Assembly (NCBI RefSeq): GCF_038502225.1
Contig: NC_091369.1
Span: forward strand, 8,146,581-8,210,580
DNA: 64,000 nt
Reading direction: 5' to 3'
Origin: Cherax quadricarinatus
Lineage: Eukaryota; Arthropoda; Malacostraca; Decapoda; Parastacidae
Position numbers and translations under genes: made by a program. Below, piece by piece: positions 42,001-52,589 of this stretch. Positions within the stretch are counted from its first letter, which is position 1, and each line of letters begins with the position of its first letter. Below the pieces are notes generated by a model that ran no database searches, was not told the DNA's origin, and saw only the letters and a program-made list of their open reading frames with translations.

Positions 42001-45000
42001 GGGAAGAGAGAGGTGAAGGTTTATAAACTAAAAGAGGATGCAGTTAGGGTAAGATATAAACAGCTATTGGAGGATAGATGGGCTAATGAGAGCATAGGCA
42101 ATGGGGTCGAAGAGGTATGGGGTAGGTTTAAAAATGTAGTGTTAGAGTGTTCAGCAGAAGTTTGTGGTTACAGGAAAGTGGGTGCGGGAGGGAAGAGGAG
42201 CGATTGGTGGAATGATGATGTAAAGAGAGTAGTAAGGGAGAAAAAGTTAGCATATGAGAAGTTTTTACAAAGTAGAAGTGATGCAAGGAGGGAAGAGTAT
42301 ATGGAGAAAAAGAGAGAGGTTAAGAGAGTGGTGAAGCAATGTAAAAAGAGAGCAAATGAGAGAGTGGGTGAGATGTTATCAACAAATTTTGTTGAAAATA
42401 AGAAAAAGTTTTGGAGTGAGATTAACAAGTTAACCCTTTGAGGGTTTTGGTCGTACTAGTACGTCTTACGCGTAGGGGTTTTTGACGTACTAGTACGCAT
42501 AAATTCTAGCGGCCTCAAATCTAGTGGGAGAAAGCTGGTAGGCCTTCATATGAAAGAATGGGTCTATGTGGTCAGTGTGCACAGTCTAAAAAAAATCCTG
42601 CAGCACACAGTGCATAATGAGAAAAAAAAAACTTTAACCATTTTTTTGGAATAAATCAGCGACTTTGCAGTGTATTTTCGTATGGTATTTATTGTTGTAT
42701 TCTAGTTTTCTTGGTCTCATTTTATAGAAATTGAGATGATTTTGACTGGTTTTACAATGAAAGGTGCCTTGAAATTGAGCTCAAAGTAGCAGAAATGTTC
42801 GATTTTTACCAAACTTCAAAAGTAAACAAATCGTGCCAAGCGTGCAATAAATGTCAACTGGTGAGTCTAATATTCTTTCAAAAGTGCACCAATAATATTT
42901 ACACCATTTTTTACACTAATGCAGTAGTCTGCATAACAGTAAATCTTATATTTTTTGTGAGAATAAAAATTCAGTGGAAAGCAAAAGAATATAAGAGGGG
43001 CCTTGAGACATGACTAATGACTAGAGGAAATGTCATTTTAGTGCCAGGAATGTCTTTCTTGTTTATTCTGGACCCTATTCGGAAATTGGCATCTTTTGAA
43101 ATTTGTGTGAAATTGGCAAAATTGCTAAATTCTGACCACTGTACTGGATGGTTGAATTTCATAAATGGGTGGTTTCTTGCACCCATTCGATAGAAAAAAT
43201 GGAGTTCTAGCGAAATATTCATGTTTTTTGTCGACTAGTACAGTGAAATTGGCCGAAAATGGGGCTCAAAGTGGGCAAAATCGCCGATGCGTAAACATCG
43301 CCGAGACCGCTAACTTTGCGAGAGCATAATTCCGTAAGTTTTCTATCAAATTTCAAACTTTTGGTGTCTTTATGATCGGGAAAAGATTCTCTATCTTTTC
43401 ATAAGAGAAAATCATTTTTTTTTTTTTAAATTTGGCCGACCCTGAGAACGAGTTTTGGAGAGGGCCTGTCGACCCTCAAAGGGTTAAGAAAGCCTAGAGA
43501 ACAAATGGATTTGTCAGTTAAAAATAGGAGAGGAGAGTTATTAAATGGAGAGTTAGAGGTATTGGGAAGATGGAGGGAATATTTTGAGGAATTGTTAAAT
43601 GTTGATGAAGATAGGGAAGCTGTGATTTCGTGTATAGGACAAGGAGGAATAACATCTTGTAGGAGTGAGGAAGAGCCAGTTGTGAGTGTGGGGGAAGTTC
43701 GTGAGGCAGTAGGTAAAATGAAAGGGGGTAAGGCAGCCGGGATTGATGGGATAAAGATAGAAATGTTAAAAGCAGGTGGGGATATAGTTTTGGAGTGGTT
43801 GGTGCAATTATTTAATAAATGTATGGAAGAGGGTAAGGTACCTAGGGATTGGCAGAGAGCATGCATAGTTCCTTTGTATAAAGGCAAAGGGGATAAAAGA
43901 GTGTGCAAAAATTATAGGGGGATAAGTCTGCTGAGTATACCTGGTAAAGTGTATGGTAGAGTTATTATTGAAAGAATTAAGAGTAAGACGGAGAATAGGA
44001 TAGCAGATGAACAAGGAGGCTTTATTAAAGGTAGGGGGTGTGTGGACCAGGTGTTTACAGTGAAACATATAAGTGAACAGTATTTAGATAAGGTTAAAGA
44101 GGTCTTTGTGGCATTTATGGATTTGGAAAAGGCGTATGTCAGGGTGGATAGGGGGGCAATGTGGCAGATGTTGCAAGTGTATGGTGTAGGAGGTAGGTTA
44201 CTGAAAGCAGTGAAGAGTTTTTACGAGGATAGTGAGGCTCAAGTTAGAGTATGTAGGAAAGAGGGAAATTATTTCCCAGTAAAAGTAGGCCTTAGACAAG
44301 GATGTGTGATGTCACCGTGGTTGTTTAATATATTTATAGATGGGGTTGTAAGAGAAGTAAATGCGAGGGTCTTGGAAAGAGGCATGGAGTTAAAAGATAT
44401 AGAATCACACACAAAGTGGGAGTTGTCACAGCTGCTCTTTGCTGATGACACTGTGCTCTTGGGAGATTCTGAAGAGAAGTTGCAGAGATTGGTGGATGAA
44501 TTTGGTAGGGTGTGCAAAAGAAGAAAATTAAAGGTGAATACAGGAAAGAGTAAGGTTATGAGGATAACAAAAAGATTAGGTGATGAAAGATTGAATATCA
44601 GATTGGAGGGAGAGAGTATGGAGGAGGTGAATGTATTCAGATATTTGGGAGTGGACGTGTCAGTGGATGGGTCTATGAAAGATGAGGTGAATCATAGAAT
44701 TGATGAGGGAAAAAGAGTGAGTGGTGCACTTAGGAGTCTGTGGAGACAAAGAACTTTGTCCTTGGAGGCAAAGAGGGGAATGTATGAGAGTATAGTTTTA
44801 CCAACGCTCTTATATGGGTGTGAAGCATGGGTGATGAATGTTGCAGCGAGGAGAAGGCTGGAGGCAGTGGAGATGTCATGTCTGAGGGCAATGTGTGGTG
44901 TGAATATAATGCAGAGAATTCGTAGTTTAGAAGTTAGGAGGAGGTGCGGGATTACCAAAACTGTTGTCCAGAGGGCTGAGGAAGGGTTGTTGAGGTGGTT

Positions 45001-48000
45001 CGGACATGTAGAGAGAATGGAGCGAAACAGAATGACTTCAAGAGTGTATCAGTCTGTAGTGGAAGGAAGGCGGGGTAGGGGTCGGCCTAGGAAAGGTTGG
45101 AGAGAGGGGGTAAAGGAGGTTTTGTGTGCGAGGGGCTTGGACTTCCAGCAGGTATGCGTGAGCGTGTTTGATAGGAGTGAATGGAGACAAATGGTTTTTA
45201 ATACTTGACGTGCTGTTGGAGTGTGAGCAAAGTAACATTTATGAAGGGGTTCAGGGAAACCGGCAGGCCGGACTTGAGTCCTGGAGATGGGAAGTACAGT
45301 GCCTGCACTCTGAAGGAGGGGTGTTAATGTTGCAGTTTAAAAACTGTAGTGTAAAGCACCCTTCTGGCAAGACAGTGATGAGTGAATGATGGTGAAAGTT
45401 TTTCTTTTTCGGGCCACCCTGCCTTGGTGGGAATCGGCCAGTGTGATAATAAAAAAAAAAAAAAAAAAAAAAATGGAAAGAAAAAGAATGTAAGAGGGGC
45501 ATGGGGATGTGACTAATGAACAGAGGAAATGTTATTTTAGTGCCAGGAATGTCTTTCTTGTTTATTCTGGACCCAATTTGGAAATTGGCATCTTTTGAAA
45601 TTTGTGTGAAATTGGCAAAATTGCTAAATTCTGACCACTGTATTGGATAGTTGAAATTGGTAAATTGGTGGTTTCTTGTACTCATTCGATAGAAAAAATG
45701 GAGTTCTAGCAAAGTGGTTATGATTTTTTTCGACTAGTACACTGGAATTGGCTGAAAATAGGGCTCAAAGGGGGCAAAATCGCTGATGCGTAAACATCGT
45801 CGAGATCGCTAACTTTGCGAGAGCATAATTCCGTAAGTTTTCCATCAAATTTCATACTTTTGGTGTCATTATGATAGGGAAAAGATTCTCTATCTTTTCA
45901 CAAGAAAAAATAATTTTTTTTTTTTTTTGAAATTTGGGGACCCTGAGAACAAGTCTCTGAGAGGGCCTGTGGACCCTGAAAGGGTTAACAGAGCCAAGGC
46001 ATGAAAATCAATCTTCCACAGACCCAAATTATTCCTGCTTAACCCAGTAATGAGCCAAGTGCACTAAATAAGAATCATGCACAAAATCTAATCCCAAGTT
46101 TTTAGGTTTTCCTAATTCCAAGTTTAAGATCTGGATTCTTTCGTGCCATTATCCTGCATTTAAAAGAATTTTGAAGAAGAAAGGCATAGTATAGGTAGTA
46201 TTCATAATACCACTACCCAAAATTAATCCTGTAAGGAGAGTGCCTTGATACCAGAGAGCAGGGCTCTTGATGCAAAGAATTGGAGATATCCTCCCTTTCC
46301 CTGGAATAAACTTGACTGCCCCCATTCCCCAGGTGTTGTATGATCACTACAAGTGTAGTGCTTGCCATAAATAGTACAATACAAATAGTAATATTATAAT
46401 AATAGTGAAATTATGCATTATTTAATCATGAAATTAATTGATGAATATATAGTGGATATGTCAAATTACACTTCACAAAAGCTGAAAACCAAAATAATTA
46501 ATCGTGGAACTTACCGATAACTCCTAAAGAGTACTTTTCCCTCAATGGCTGTGAATTGGAGTGCATGTTCAAATCCTTGCAGCCGTACTGCTTGTGCTTC
46601 CACACCTCGAAAGAAGTCTATCAACAGGTTTTTTAGTTTTCTGAATTCAGTCACATCTTCAAACTGAGTTCCGCAAAAGACCATGCAAGGCTTTGTGCCA
46701 GCAGAAATTTTTTCATTCTTGAATTCTGCAAGTGCCCGATAATTTTCTAATCCAAGTTCTACCATGTCCAAGAGATGATGGTCATACATTCGGCCTGGAC
46801 AATGAATACAAATTATGAATACAATTAAAAAGCTGCTTTAATGAAGGGGACACAGTATGATTCTCAGTTAAATAGCACATTGTAACAAAATGAACAACTG
46901 TAGAATTATGAGATAGTAAAATAGAATGAGCATGTAAAACTAGTACAGTTTTGTAATTTATAACACAAAGAGGTAAGCATGAATGGTTATACAATAAATA
47001 TATTCACAAGTCACTATAAGATAAGAATGAAAATATTTTCAGGTACACAGTACACACATATACTGTGTATACATTTTTTTTAGGCCTAGCTATATTGCTC
47101 ATTTAATATACATCAAAGTGTAAACCAAGCTTTTATATGCATTTTGAAATGACACAAATCTATGTTTCACTTTACAGTGCTTTTTGCTTTAAAAAAGTAG
47201 CCTGGAACCTAACCCGCTGTATAAACAGGGCCCTCCTGTATAAGCAGTATGGATGAATCTTAGCAGGAGCAAGGCTGAATCTATCATTCAGTATCATTAT
47301 TGCCAAGCTTAAGATATATGTATTTATAACCCTGTAAATTTATCATACCTAAAATTATGTTATTTGGCCTTTTCTTAGTGTGTGATGCCGTGCAAAAGAG
47401 TGATGCATCGTACTTCTGTGACAAATGCTCTATTGGAAGAATGTCTTCAAATGGCAAATACCTTTTCTTCTTCTGTAGGTACTTGCCATCCTGTTTCTTG
47501 AATGAGTACTAGGGAAAAAAAAAAGTTAGAAAATTATTTTCGTAAAATTTCAGTATGTATTTGTGACTTTAACACACAAACTTACTACACTATTCTTGCA
47601 ATTTTCATGGTTGGTCTTGTAAATACAATGGACCCCCAGTTTACGATATTATTTCATTCCAGAAGTATGTTCAGATGCCAGTACTGACCGAATTTGTTCC
47701 CATAAGGAATATTGTGAATTAGATTAGTCCATTTCAGACCCCCAAACATACACATACAAACGCACTTACATAAATACACTTACATAACTGGTCGCATTGG
47801 GAGCTGATCGTAAACCGGGGGTCCACTGTATACTCCACTATTCCCAGGACCACTCCAGGGTGAGAAAACCAGTGCACCAGGCAAAATATAAACATACGAA
47901 CAAATTTACATAACATAATGTACAATGAATGCTGATATACTGTACTACAGGTATGCCTTAAAAAAAAAAAAAAAGGAAAATTATAAACAATTGCATCTTT

Positions 48001-51000
48001 ATTCCTTGAAAAAACTGCACAGGTATATTTCACTTATTTTTTACATATACTCACATATAAACAGTTTATCCAACACCAAGAACATTGAGAGTGCACTATT
48101 CTTGGTGCAAAAGTTTGCACATTGCAGCCCTCTGTTGTAACTAGTAGTGATTATTATGCCATTACAGTATTTTGATACTGTATTACTCAGTAAAAAACCC
48201 ACTTGCCTCCAAAGTGTATTAACATTTTGTCATGTTTATTAGCTTTAGTTTGGCCCAAAAACCTGTATGTACGTATATTCTGTAAGCTCGCTAGAAAATA
48301 TCCTCATCTCTCATCCAATCCATTTTACTCAAAACTCATCCCAAATTTACTGTACAGTATGGTGCAAATAATTAAAATATAACAGTTCATCCAGATATGA
48401 TACACTTGTTATGGTTTCACCAAACCTATGATACTAAACCTTGTCATCCTGTACTCTCCCAGAGCACTGTACTCTCCTAGAGCATGGTAAGACCCATTCT
48501 GTACTCTCCTAGAGCATGGTAAGACCCATTCTGTACTCTCCTAGAGCATGGTAAGACCCATTCTGTACTCTCCTAGAGCATGGTAAGACCCATTCTGTAC
48601 TCTCCAAGAGCATGGTAAGACCCATCCTGTACTCTCCTAGAGCACTCCAAAATGTATCATGTACTCTCCCAGAGCACTTTATACTGTATTGAATGTACAG
48701 TAGTTACTTCTTGGATTTTCAAAATTATTATTATAATCAAGGGGGAAGTGCTAAACCCATAGGAATATACAGTGCCTGTGGGGAAGGGGGGGAATGGAAG
48801 GTATTCAGGCTTAATTCAGGGAACTGGAGCACAGATCCAGTTCCCTAGATCAAGAGCCCCTCACCAGCATCAAAGAACCTTCCTTGAGGGTTGGATTTTC
48901 AAAAAAATAGCTGATATCCGTACACATTTCTTTCAAAATAAGTCGTGCTTACTTACAAAATTCTTTAAACACTGCCGAACACTATCACTGGTTTTTGTCC
49001 CATAAAAGAACAAACACTGTTTAGTGTTTTCAGTAATCTTTGGTGCCCGATGCTCCAAGCCACGCTTTGCCCTTCGGGTTCGAGGCTTTCTGAAATACAA
49101 GATATAAAATTAAGTTTGTGCAGTAATAAGCACAGGGAAGGTAAATAAGAATAAAGATTTTATTTATTGCTAAAGGTTACAATGTGTAATTACAATTTTG
49201 GTTAAGTACTGTACAAAGAAAGCCACTATCATGCTGGGGCATATTACAGTATTCAGGGATACAATATACAGTGATACAATATACAGTGATACAATATACA
49301 ATGATACAATATACAGTGATACAATATACAATGATACAATATACAATGATACAATATACAGTGATACAATATACAATGATACAATATACAGTGATACAAT
49401 ATACAATATACAGGGATACAATATACAGGGATACAATATACTGTGATACAATATACAGTGATACAATATACTGTGATACAATATACAGTGATACAATATA
49501 CAGTGATACAATATACTGTGATACAATATACTGTGAGACAATATACAGTGATACAATACAGTGATACAATATACAATATACAGTGATACAATATACAATG
49601 ATACAATATACAATGATACAATATACAGTGATACAATATACAATGATACAATATACAGTGATACAATATACAGGGATACAATATACAATGATACAATATA
49701 CAGGGATACAATATACTGTGATACAATATACAATGATACAATATACAGTGATACAATATACAATGATACAATATACAATGATACAATATACAGTGATACA
49801 ATATACAATGATACAATATACAGTGATACAATATACAATATACAAGGATACAATATACAATGATACAATATACAAGGATACAATATACTGTGATACAATA
49901 TACAATGATACAATATACAGTGATACAATATACAATATACAGGGATACAATATACAATGATACAATATACAGGGATACAATACACTGTGATACAATATAC
50001 AGTGATACAATATACAGTGATACAATATACTGTGATACAATATACTGTGAGACAATATACAGTGATACAATATACAGTGATACAATATACAATGATACAA
50101 TATACAGTGATACAATATACAATGATACAATATACAGTGATACAATATACAATGATACAATATACAGTGATACAATATACAATGATACAATATACAGTGA
50201 TACAATATACAGTGATACAATATACAATGATACAATATACAGTGATACAATATACAGTGATACAATATACAGTGGTACAATATACAATGATACAATATAC
50301 ATTGATACAATATACAATGATACAATATACAGTGATACAATATACAGTGATACAATATACAGTGATACAATATACAGTGATACAATATACAATGATACAA
50401 TATACAGTGATACAATATACAATGATACAATATACAGTGATACAATATACAGTGATACAATATACAGTGATACAATATACAATGATACAATATACAGTGA
50501 TACAATATACAATGATACAATATACAGTGATACAATATACAGTGATACAATATACAGTGATACAATATACAATGATACAATATACAGGGATACAATATAC
50601 AATGATACAATATACAGTGATACAATATACAGTGATACAATATACAGTGATACAATATACAATGATACAATATACAGTGATACAATATACAATGATACAA
50701 TACAGTGATACAATATACAATGATACAATATACAGTGATACAATATACAATGATACAATATACAGTGATACAATATACAATGATACAATATACAGTGATA
50801 CAATATACAATGATACAATATACAGTGATACAATATACAATGATACAATACAGTGATACAATATACAATGATACAATATACAGTGATACAATATACAATG
50901 ATACAATACAGTGATACAATATACAATGATACAATATACAGTGATACAATATACAATGATACAATACAGTGATACAATATACAATGATACAATATACAGT

Positions 51001-51677
51001 GATACAATATACAATGATACAATATACAGTGATACAATATACAATGATACAATATACAGTGATACAATATACAATGATACAATATACAGTGATACATATA
51101 CAATGATACAATATACAGTGATACAATATACAATGATACAATATACAGTGATACAATATACAATGATACAATATACAGTGATACAATATACTGTGATACA
51201 ATATACTGAGACAATATACAGTGATACAATATAGTGATACAATATACAATGATACAATATACAATGATACAATATACAATGATACAATATACAGTGATAC
51301 AATATACAGTGATACAATATACAATGATACAATATACAGTAATACAGAACAGTATAACCCTCTAATTCGTCTACTTTGTAATTCACAATGTGGTATGTAC
51401 TGTACAGTACATTATTTATACTAAAGCCATATTTAGCTTTAATGTGTAAGTAACTAAATATTATGATATTCATATAAGTTCTTAAACTGCATTATTATTA
51501 TTAGAATCATAACTAAGAGCTAAACCCACAAGGGTCATACAGACTATTACCCTAAATTACTGCTCATACATCCTATTATAATAAAAAAGAAGCGTTGTGA
51601 TACATCCTAAACTTAGATTAAACACGTCACATTACAGTCAATAGAAGTACTTACACCACACGTTTCATTACAGTCAT
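35809..51677 (-). CDS. RPF2: Ribosome production factor 2 (RPF2), complete, six exons
   Basis: Brix-domain nucleolar protein that with RRS1 recruits the 5S RNP to pre-60S particles. Exons in coding order: 51677-51655, 49089-48957, 47508-47349, 46794-46515, 39729-39585, 36006-35809. All have minus-strand GT-AG borders and consistent phases, giving 939 nt, 312 residues plus stop; animal orthologues are about 300-310 residues. The start MTVMKRVV leads into KPRTRRAKRGLEHRAPK as in orthologues; a second ATG three codons on (MKRVV) is an alternative. The Brix core is in exons 2-5 and the basic RKMKGLKK motif in exon 6. Convergent with VARS. Introns hold a nested MITE-LINE complex and a 2.1-kb minisatellite. 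Confidence 0.96.
36326..36528. mobile_element. TA-type MITE in RPF2 intron 5
   Basis: 203 bp with ends CAGTGGAACCTCAAATAT and ATATTTGAGGTTCCACTG, flanked by TA (36324-36325, 36529-36530). Tc1/mariner-like by target site. No coding sequence. Confidence 0.85.
36640..37490 (+). repeat. C/A-rich low-complexity region
   Basis: Strand-asymmetric sequence with degenerate CCCACACC and CCATACC motifs and very little G on the + strand. Probably a decayed minisatellite related in composition to the arrays at 52420 and 62940. No gene recognised. Confidence 0.5.
37829..38931. mobile_element. piggyBac-type MITE (TTAA-flanked)
   Basis: TTAA at 37825-37828 and 38932-38935; ends CCCTTTGACTGT and ACAGTCAAAGGG. 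The interior shares the family blocks (ATGAAATGATAGAGAATC, GGCGATTTCGCCGACTTTGA, GGTCCAGAATAAACAATGTA). It carries a 32-bp insertion of a LINE tail at 38060-38091. Confidence 0.85.
38060..38091 (+). mobile_element. 32-bp insertion of the I/R1-like LINE 3' tail
   Basis: AGTTTAGTGCTTCTTTTTTA followed by TTATAATAATAA, the last bases of the LINE ending at 35204. It is flanked by TTTGGCCAATTCC at 38047-38059 and 38092-38104. An almost completely 5'-truncated retrotransposition. Confidence 0.85.
39262..39455 (+). mobile_element. RTE-like LINE 3' UTR fragment
   Basis: Family 3' UTR blocks in order (TTCTGGAGGTGGGAAAGTA, CTCTGGCAAGACAGTGATAG, GGTCACCTTGCCTCGGTGGG). No coding sequence. In RPF2 intron 5. 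Confidence 0.7.
39585..39729 (-). CDS. RPF2: RPF2 exon 5
   Basis: Minus-strand acceptor CTTTGAAG, donor GTAACT. Encodes ILLKKSGTRIPRVELEEIGP and then SLTLSLRRNKFASEDLMKRA, the conserved LLLKKSGxRxPRxELEExGP block of the Brix domain end. Confidence 0.95.
39828..39912 (+). mobile_element. Partial non-autonomous RTE-like derivative
   Basis: 5' UTR remnant (CTTCTCCTGCATGAATTACT) fused to the 3' terminus (TAGGTCACCCTGCCTCAGTG) on the + strand. Confidence 0.5.
40085..40225 (-). mobile_element. SINE-like derivative of the I/R1-like LINE
   Basis: On the minus strand, the LINE 5' block (GGTTGCCTTGATGTCAGTGA, AGAGCCTTTGATCCAAG, CTAATTACATTACATTCC) is joined to a short 3' block ending in ATAATAATAA. 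Same layout as 46229 and 48725. No target duplication found. Confidence 0.6.
40295..40550 (-). mobile_element. tRNA-derived SINE, 5' part lost
   Basis: On the minus strand: CATGTTTCATTGCACCTGCT, CACCTAGCAGCAAGTAGGTA, GTGTTAGTTGGCTGTTATGG, then AATGGAAATAAAACCGACAG and ATCCTGGGTGGCTAACCCTC. This is the body and tail of the SINE seen complete at 63576-63872. The tRNA-like head is mostly absent. Confidence 0.65.
41135..45473 (+). mobile_element. RTE-like LINE, near full length, split by a MITE
   Basis: Starts within the 5' UTR (GTCGTATGAGGCGACTAAAA), with the complete coding region, 3' UTR and poly-A to 45473. Frame broken by an extra G at a G-run near 41365-41372. Endonuclease fragment 41434-42441 (IGVGDLNAKVGETF, ATDISDHFLVV), then a piggyBac-type MITE at 42434-43483, then reverse transcriptase 43505-45208 ([26 protein letters not shown]). 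AYVRVD replaces AYDRVD of the other copies. Removing the MITE and one TTAA joins NKL to RKPRE exactly as in 53306-56890. Confidence 0.88.
42434..43483. mobile_element. piggyBac-type MITE inserted in the RTE-like ORF
   Basis: 1050 bp; TTAA at 42430-42433 and 43484-43487; ends CCCTTTGAGGGTTTTGGTCG and GTCGACCCTCAAAGGG. The interior contains CGTACTAGTACG near the left end and GGGCTCAAAGTGGGCAAAAT to the right. No coding sequence. The uninterrupted LINE copy shows the TTAA target in the same codons. Confidence 0.92.
46229..46402 (+). mobile_element. SINE-like derivative of the I/R1-like LINE
   Basis: LINE 5' block (GTGCCTTGATACC, CAGGGCTCTTGATGCAAAGA, AATAAACTTGACTGCCCCC) followed by the 3' block (TGATCACTACAAGTGTAGTG, then a degraded TATTATAATAATA tail). 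No coding sequence. Confidence 0.6.
46515..46794 (-). CDS. RPF2: RPF2 exon 4 (central Brix domain)
   Basis: Minus-strand acceptor TTGTCCAG, donor GTAAGT. Encodes GRMYDHHLLDMVELGLENYR, LKNLLIDFFRGVEAQAVRLQ and FTAIEGKVLFRSYR. The MYDxHxLDMxELGxEN and LLIDFFRG blocks are diagnostic for RPF2. Confidence 0.97.
46795..47348 (-). other. RPF2 intron 3, nothing recognised
   Basis: AT-rich intron without recognised repeats. Confidence 0.4.
47349..47508 (-). CDS. RPF2: RPF2 exon 3
   Basis: Minus-strand acceptor TTCCCTAG, donor GTATGA. Encodes YSFKKQDGKYLQKKKRYLPF and then SLFCTASHTKKRPNNIILG. The PFED and SHxKKRPNNxxxG blocks match the start of the Brix domain. Confidence 0.96.
47626..47828. mobile_element. 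TA-type MITE in RPF2 intron 2
   Basis: 203 bp, TA flanks at 47624-47625 and 47829-47830; ends CAATGGACCCCCAGTTTACG and CGTAAACCGGGGGTCCACTG form an inverted repeat. No coding sequence. Confidence 0.85.
48445..48680. repeat. 32-bp minisatellite, about six copies
   Basis: Unit TGTACTCTCCTAGAGCATGG plus TAAGACCCATTC, with near-identical central copies and partial edge copies (TGTACTCTCCCAGAGCACTG). In RPF2 intron 2. Confidence 0.9.
48725..48890 (-). mobile_element. SINE-like derivative of the I/R1-like LINE with 14-bp target duplication
   Basis: 166 bp on the minus strand. LINE 5' block (GAAGGTTCTTTGATGCTGGT, GAGGGGCTCTTGATCTAGGG, TAAGCCTGAATACC) is followed by the 3' block (GGCACTGTATATTCCTATGG, TTTAGCACTTCCCCC, then ATTATAATAATAA). 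Flanked by TTGGATTTTCAAAA at 48711-48724 and 48891-48904. No coding sequence. Confidence 0.85.
48957..49089 (-). CDS. RPF2: RPF2 exon 2
   Basis: Minus-strand acceptor TATTTCAG, donor GTAAGT. Encodes KPRTRRAKRGLEHRAPKITE and then KTSDSVRQCLKNF, the conserved N-terminal KPxTxRAKRxLExRxPK segment. The first base completes a Val codon from exon 1. Confidence 0.96.
49257..51346. repeat. 15-bp minisatellite, about 2.1 kb, in RPF2 intron 1
   Basis: About 140 copies of GATACAATATACAGT or GATACAATATACAAT, with sporadic CTGT, AGGG and shortened units. Because the unit is a multiple of three, several frames stay open for hundreds of codons on both strands; these are not genes. Regular alternation of AGT and AAT units suggests expansion of a 30-bp higher-order unit. 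Confidence 0.97.
51487..51548 (-). mobile_element. I/R1-like LINE 3'-end fragment
   Basis: Minus strand reads GTATGACCCTTGTGGGTTTA, then GCTCTTAGTTATGATTCTAA and TAATAATAAT, a diverged form of the LINE 3' end (CCTTGTGGCTTAGCGCTTC). Truncated. In RPF2 intron 1. Confidence 0.55.
51576..51599 (-). mobile_element. 24-bp insertion of the I/R1-like LINE 3' tail
   Basis: Minus strand ends ACGCTTCTTTTTTATTATAA, the terminal bases of the LINE, flanked by ATACATCCTA at 51566-51575 and 51600-51609. Confidence 0.75.
51655..51677 (-). CDS. RPF2: RPF2 exon 1 (start codon)
   Basis: 23-nt coding part of exon 1: ATG at 51677-51675, MTVMKRVV, donor GTAAGT. The Val codon is completed by exon 2. Identified by the in-frame match to the short N-terminus of orthologues before KPxTKRAKR. 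The 5' UTR extent is unknown. Confidence 0.85.
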
Positions 51678-52420
51678 GCTGTAGGTATTATCTGGTTAAT
51701 AATAATAAAATAACCAGCCACGTGAAGCAGCAGTCCTCGCTGCTGTTGGGGATGTTAAGGGCCACCAAAACCTGACCATTTATTGAGCCATACCATTTTT
51801 CTCATACAAACTTTATTTCTGCAGTGTACAAAATGTGTATTGCATACAAAATGTTGTTTTACATGTAATAAAATATTGTTAAGCACAAAGGAAGCCACTA
51901 GCAAGCTGAGCATTTCTCTCCCTACTCGCCCTTTCCTCTTCCTACCTTTCACCAATTATTATTCCATTTTTCTCTCTCCAACTTACTCCCCCGCTCTCTT
52001 TTTTGCCACTTCAGTCCCACATTAGTCCGGGGACAAAAATATTGTTTAAACCTGTGCAGGGAGAGTAACGGGATCATTAAATTCTCAGCTGAGGTCAGTT
52101 GGACCTCAGGTCTAAACACCAGCATAACCAGGAGTCCTAATATCTAAGCAAACACGTTTACGACCCAGTTCCTGGACCTATTATGTAATCTTTTGACTAC
52201 CACTCACAAGATGGCTATGGTGTGCCTAATAATGCTGAAATCCCACGGGAAGTAACTTTTCTTGGTGTTTTGTTTAAGGGTCGTGACGACTTGAGGAGCC
52301 GACAGCACACGTCCACCGGAACTCTGGAGTCGAAACGATCACGAGTACAGGCAATGAGAGCTGTTTTTTCTTTTAGTAGTGCTGCCTGAGCAGCTAGTGT
52401 ATGGTCAAATAATGATCAAT
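51678..52420. other. Upstream of RPF2; short interspersed repeat only
   Basis: Likely 5' UTR and promoter region of RPF2 (minus strand); no core promoter motif could be assigned. About 52155-52235 carries a repeat (CAGTTCCTGGACCTATTATG, TAATCTTTTGACTACC) also found at 58985-59250. Confidence 0.45.
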
Positions 52421-52580
52421 CCCTACACCACACCTACCACCATCCCTTTACCACACCTACCACCATCTCTACACCACACTTACTGCCATCCCTACACCAC
52501 ACCTACCACCATCCCTACAACACACCTACCACCATCCCCACACCACACCTACTACCATCACTACACCACAACTACCACAT
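52420..52580. repeat. CTACCACCATCCCTACACCACAC-type minisatellite, short array
   Basis: About seven copies of a 20-23 bp unit built on CCATCCCTACACCACACCTA. The same unit forms the large array at 62940-64000. Confidence 0.85.
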
Positions 52581-52589
52581 TGTATCAAT

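Larger units (their letters stand above)
40593..45984. mobile_element. piggyBac-type MITE split by an RTE-like LINE
   Basis: TTAA at 40589-40592 and 45985-45988; ends CCCTTTCAGGGTTTCAGCCG and GTGGACCCTGAAAGGG. The MITE itself is 40593-about 41134 plus about 45474-45984. The two parts align with successive halves of the uninterrupted MITE at 42434-43483. Confidence 0.85.

Noticed and set aside
42168..42441. Stop of the LINE frame at 42439 as a true protein end
   Set aside because: Caused by insertion of a TTAA-flanked MITE; the frame continues beyond it in the uninterrupted copy.
49170..51473. Open frames of up to 767 codons on both strands (YCITVYCII repeats)
   Set aside because: They come only from a 15-bp tandem repeat whose unit length is a multiple of three; no codon bias, domain or start context.
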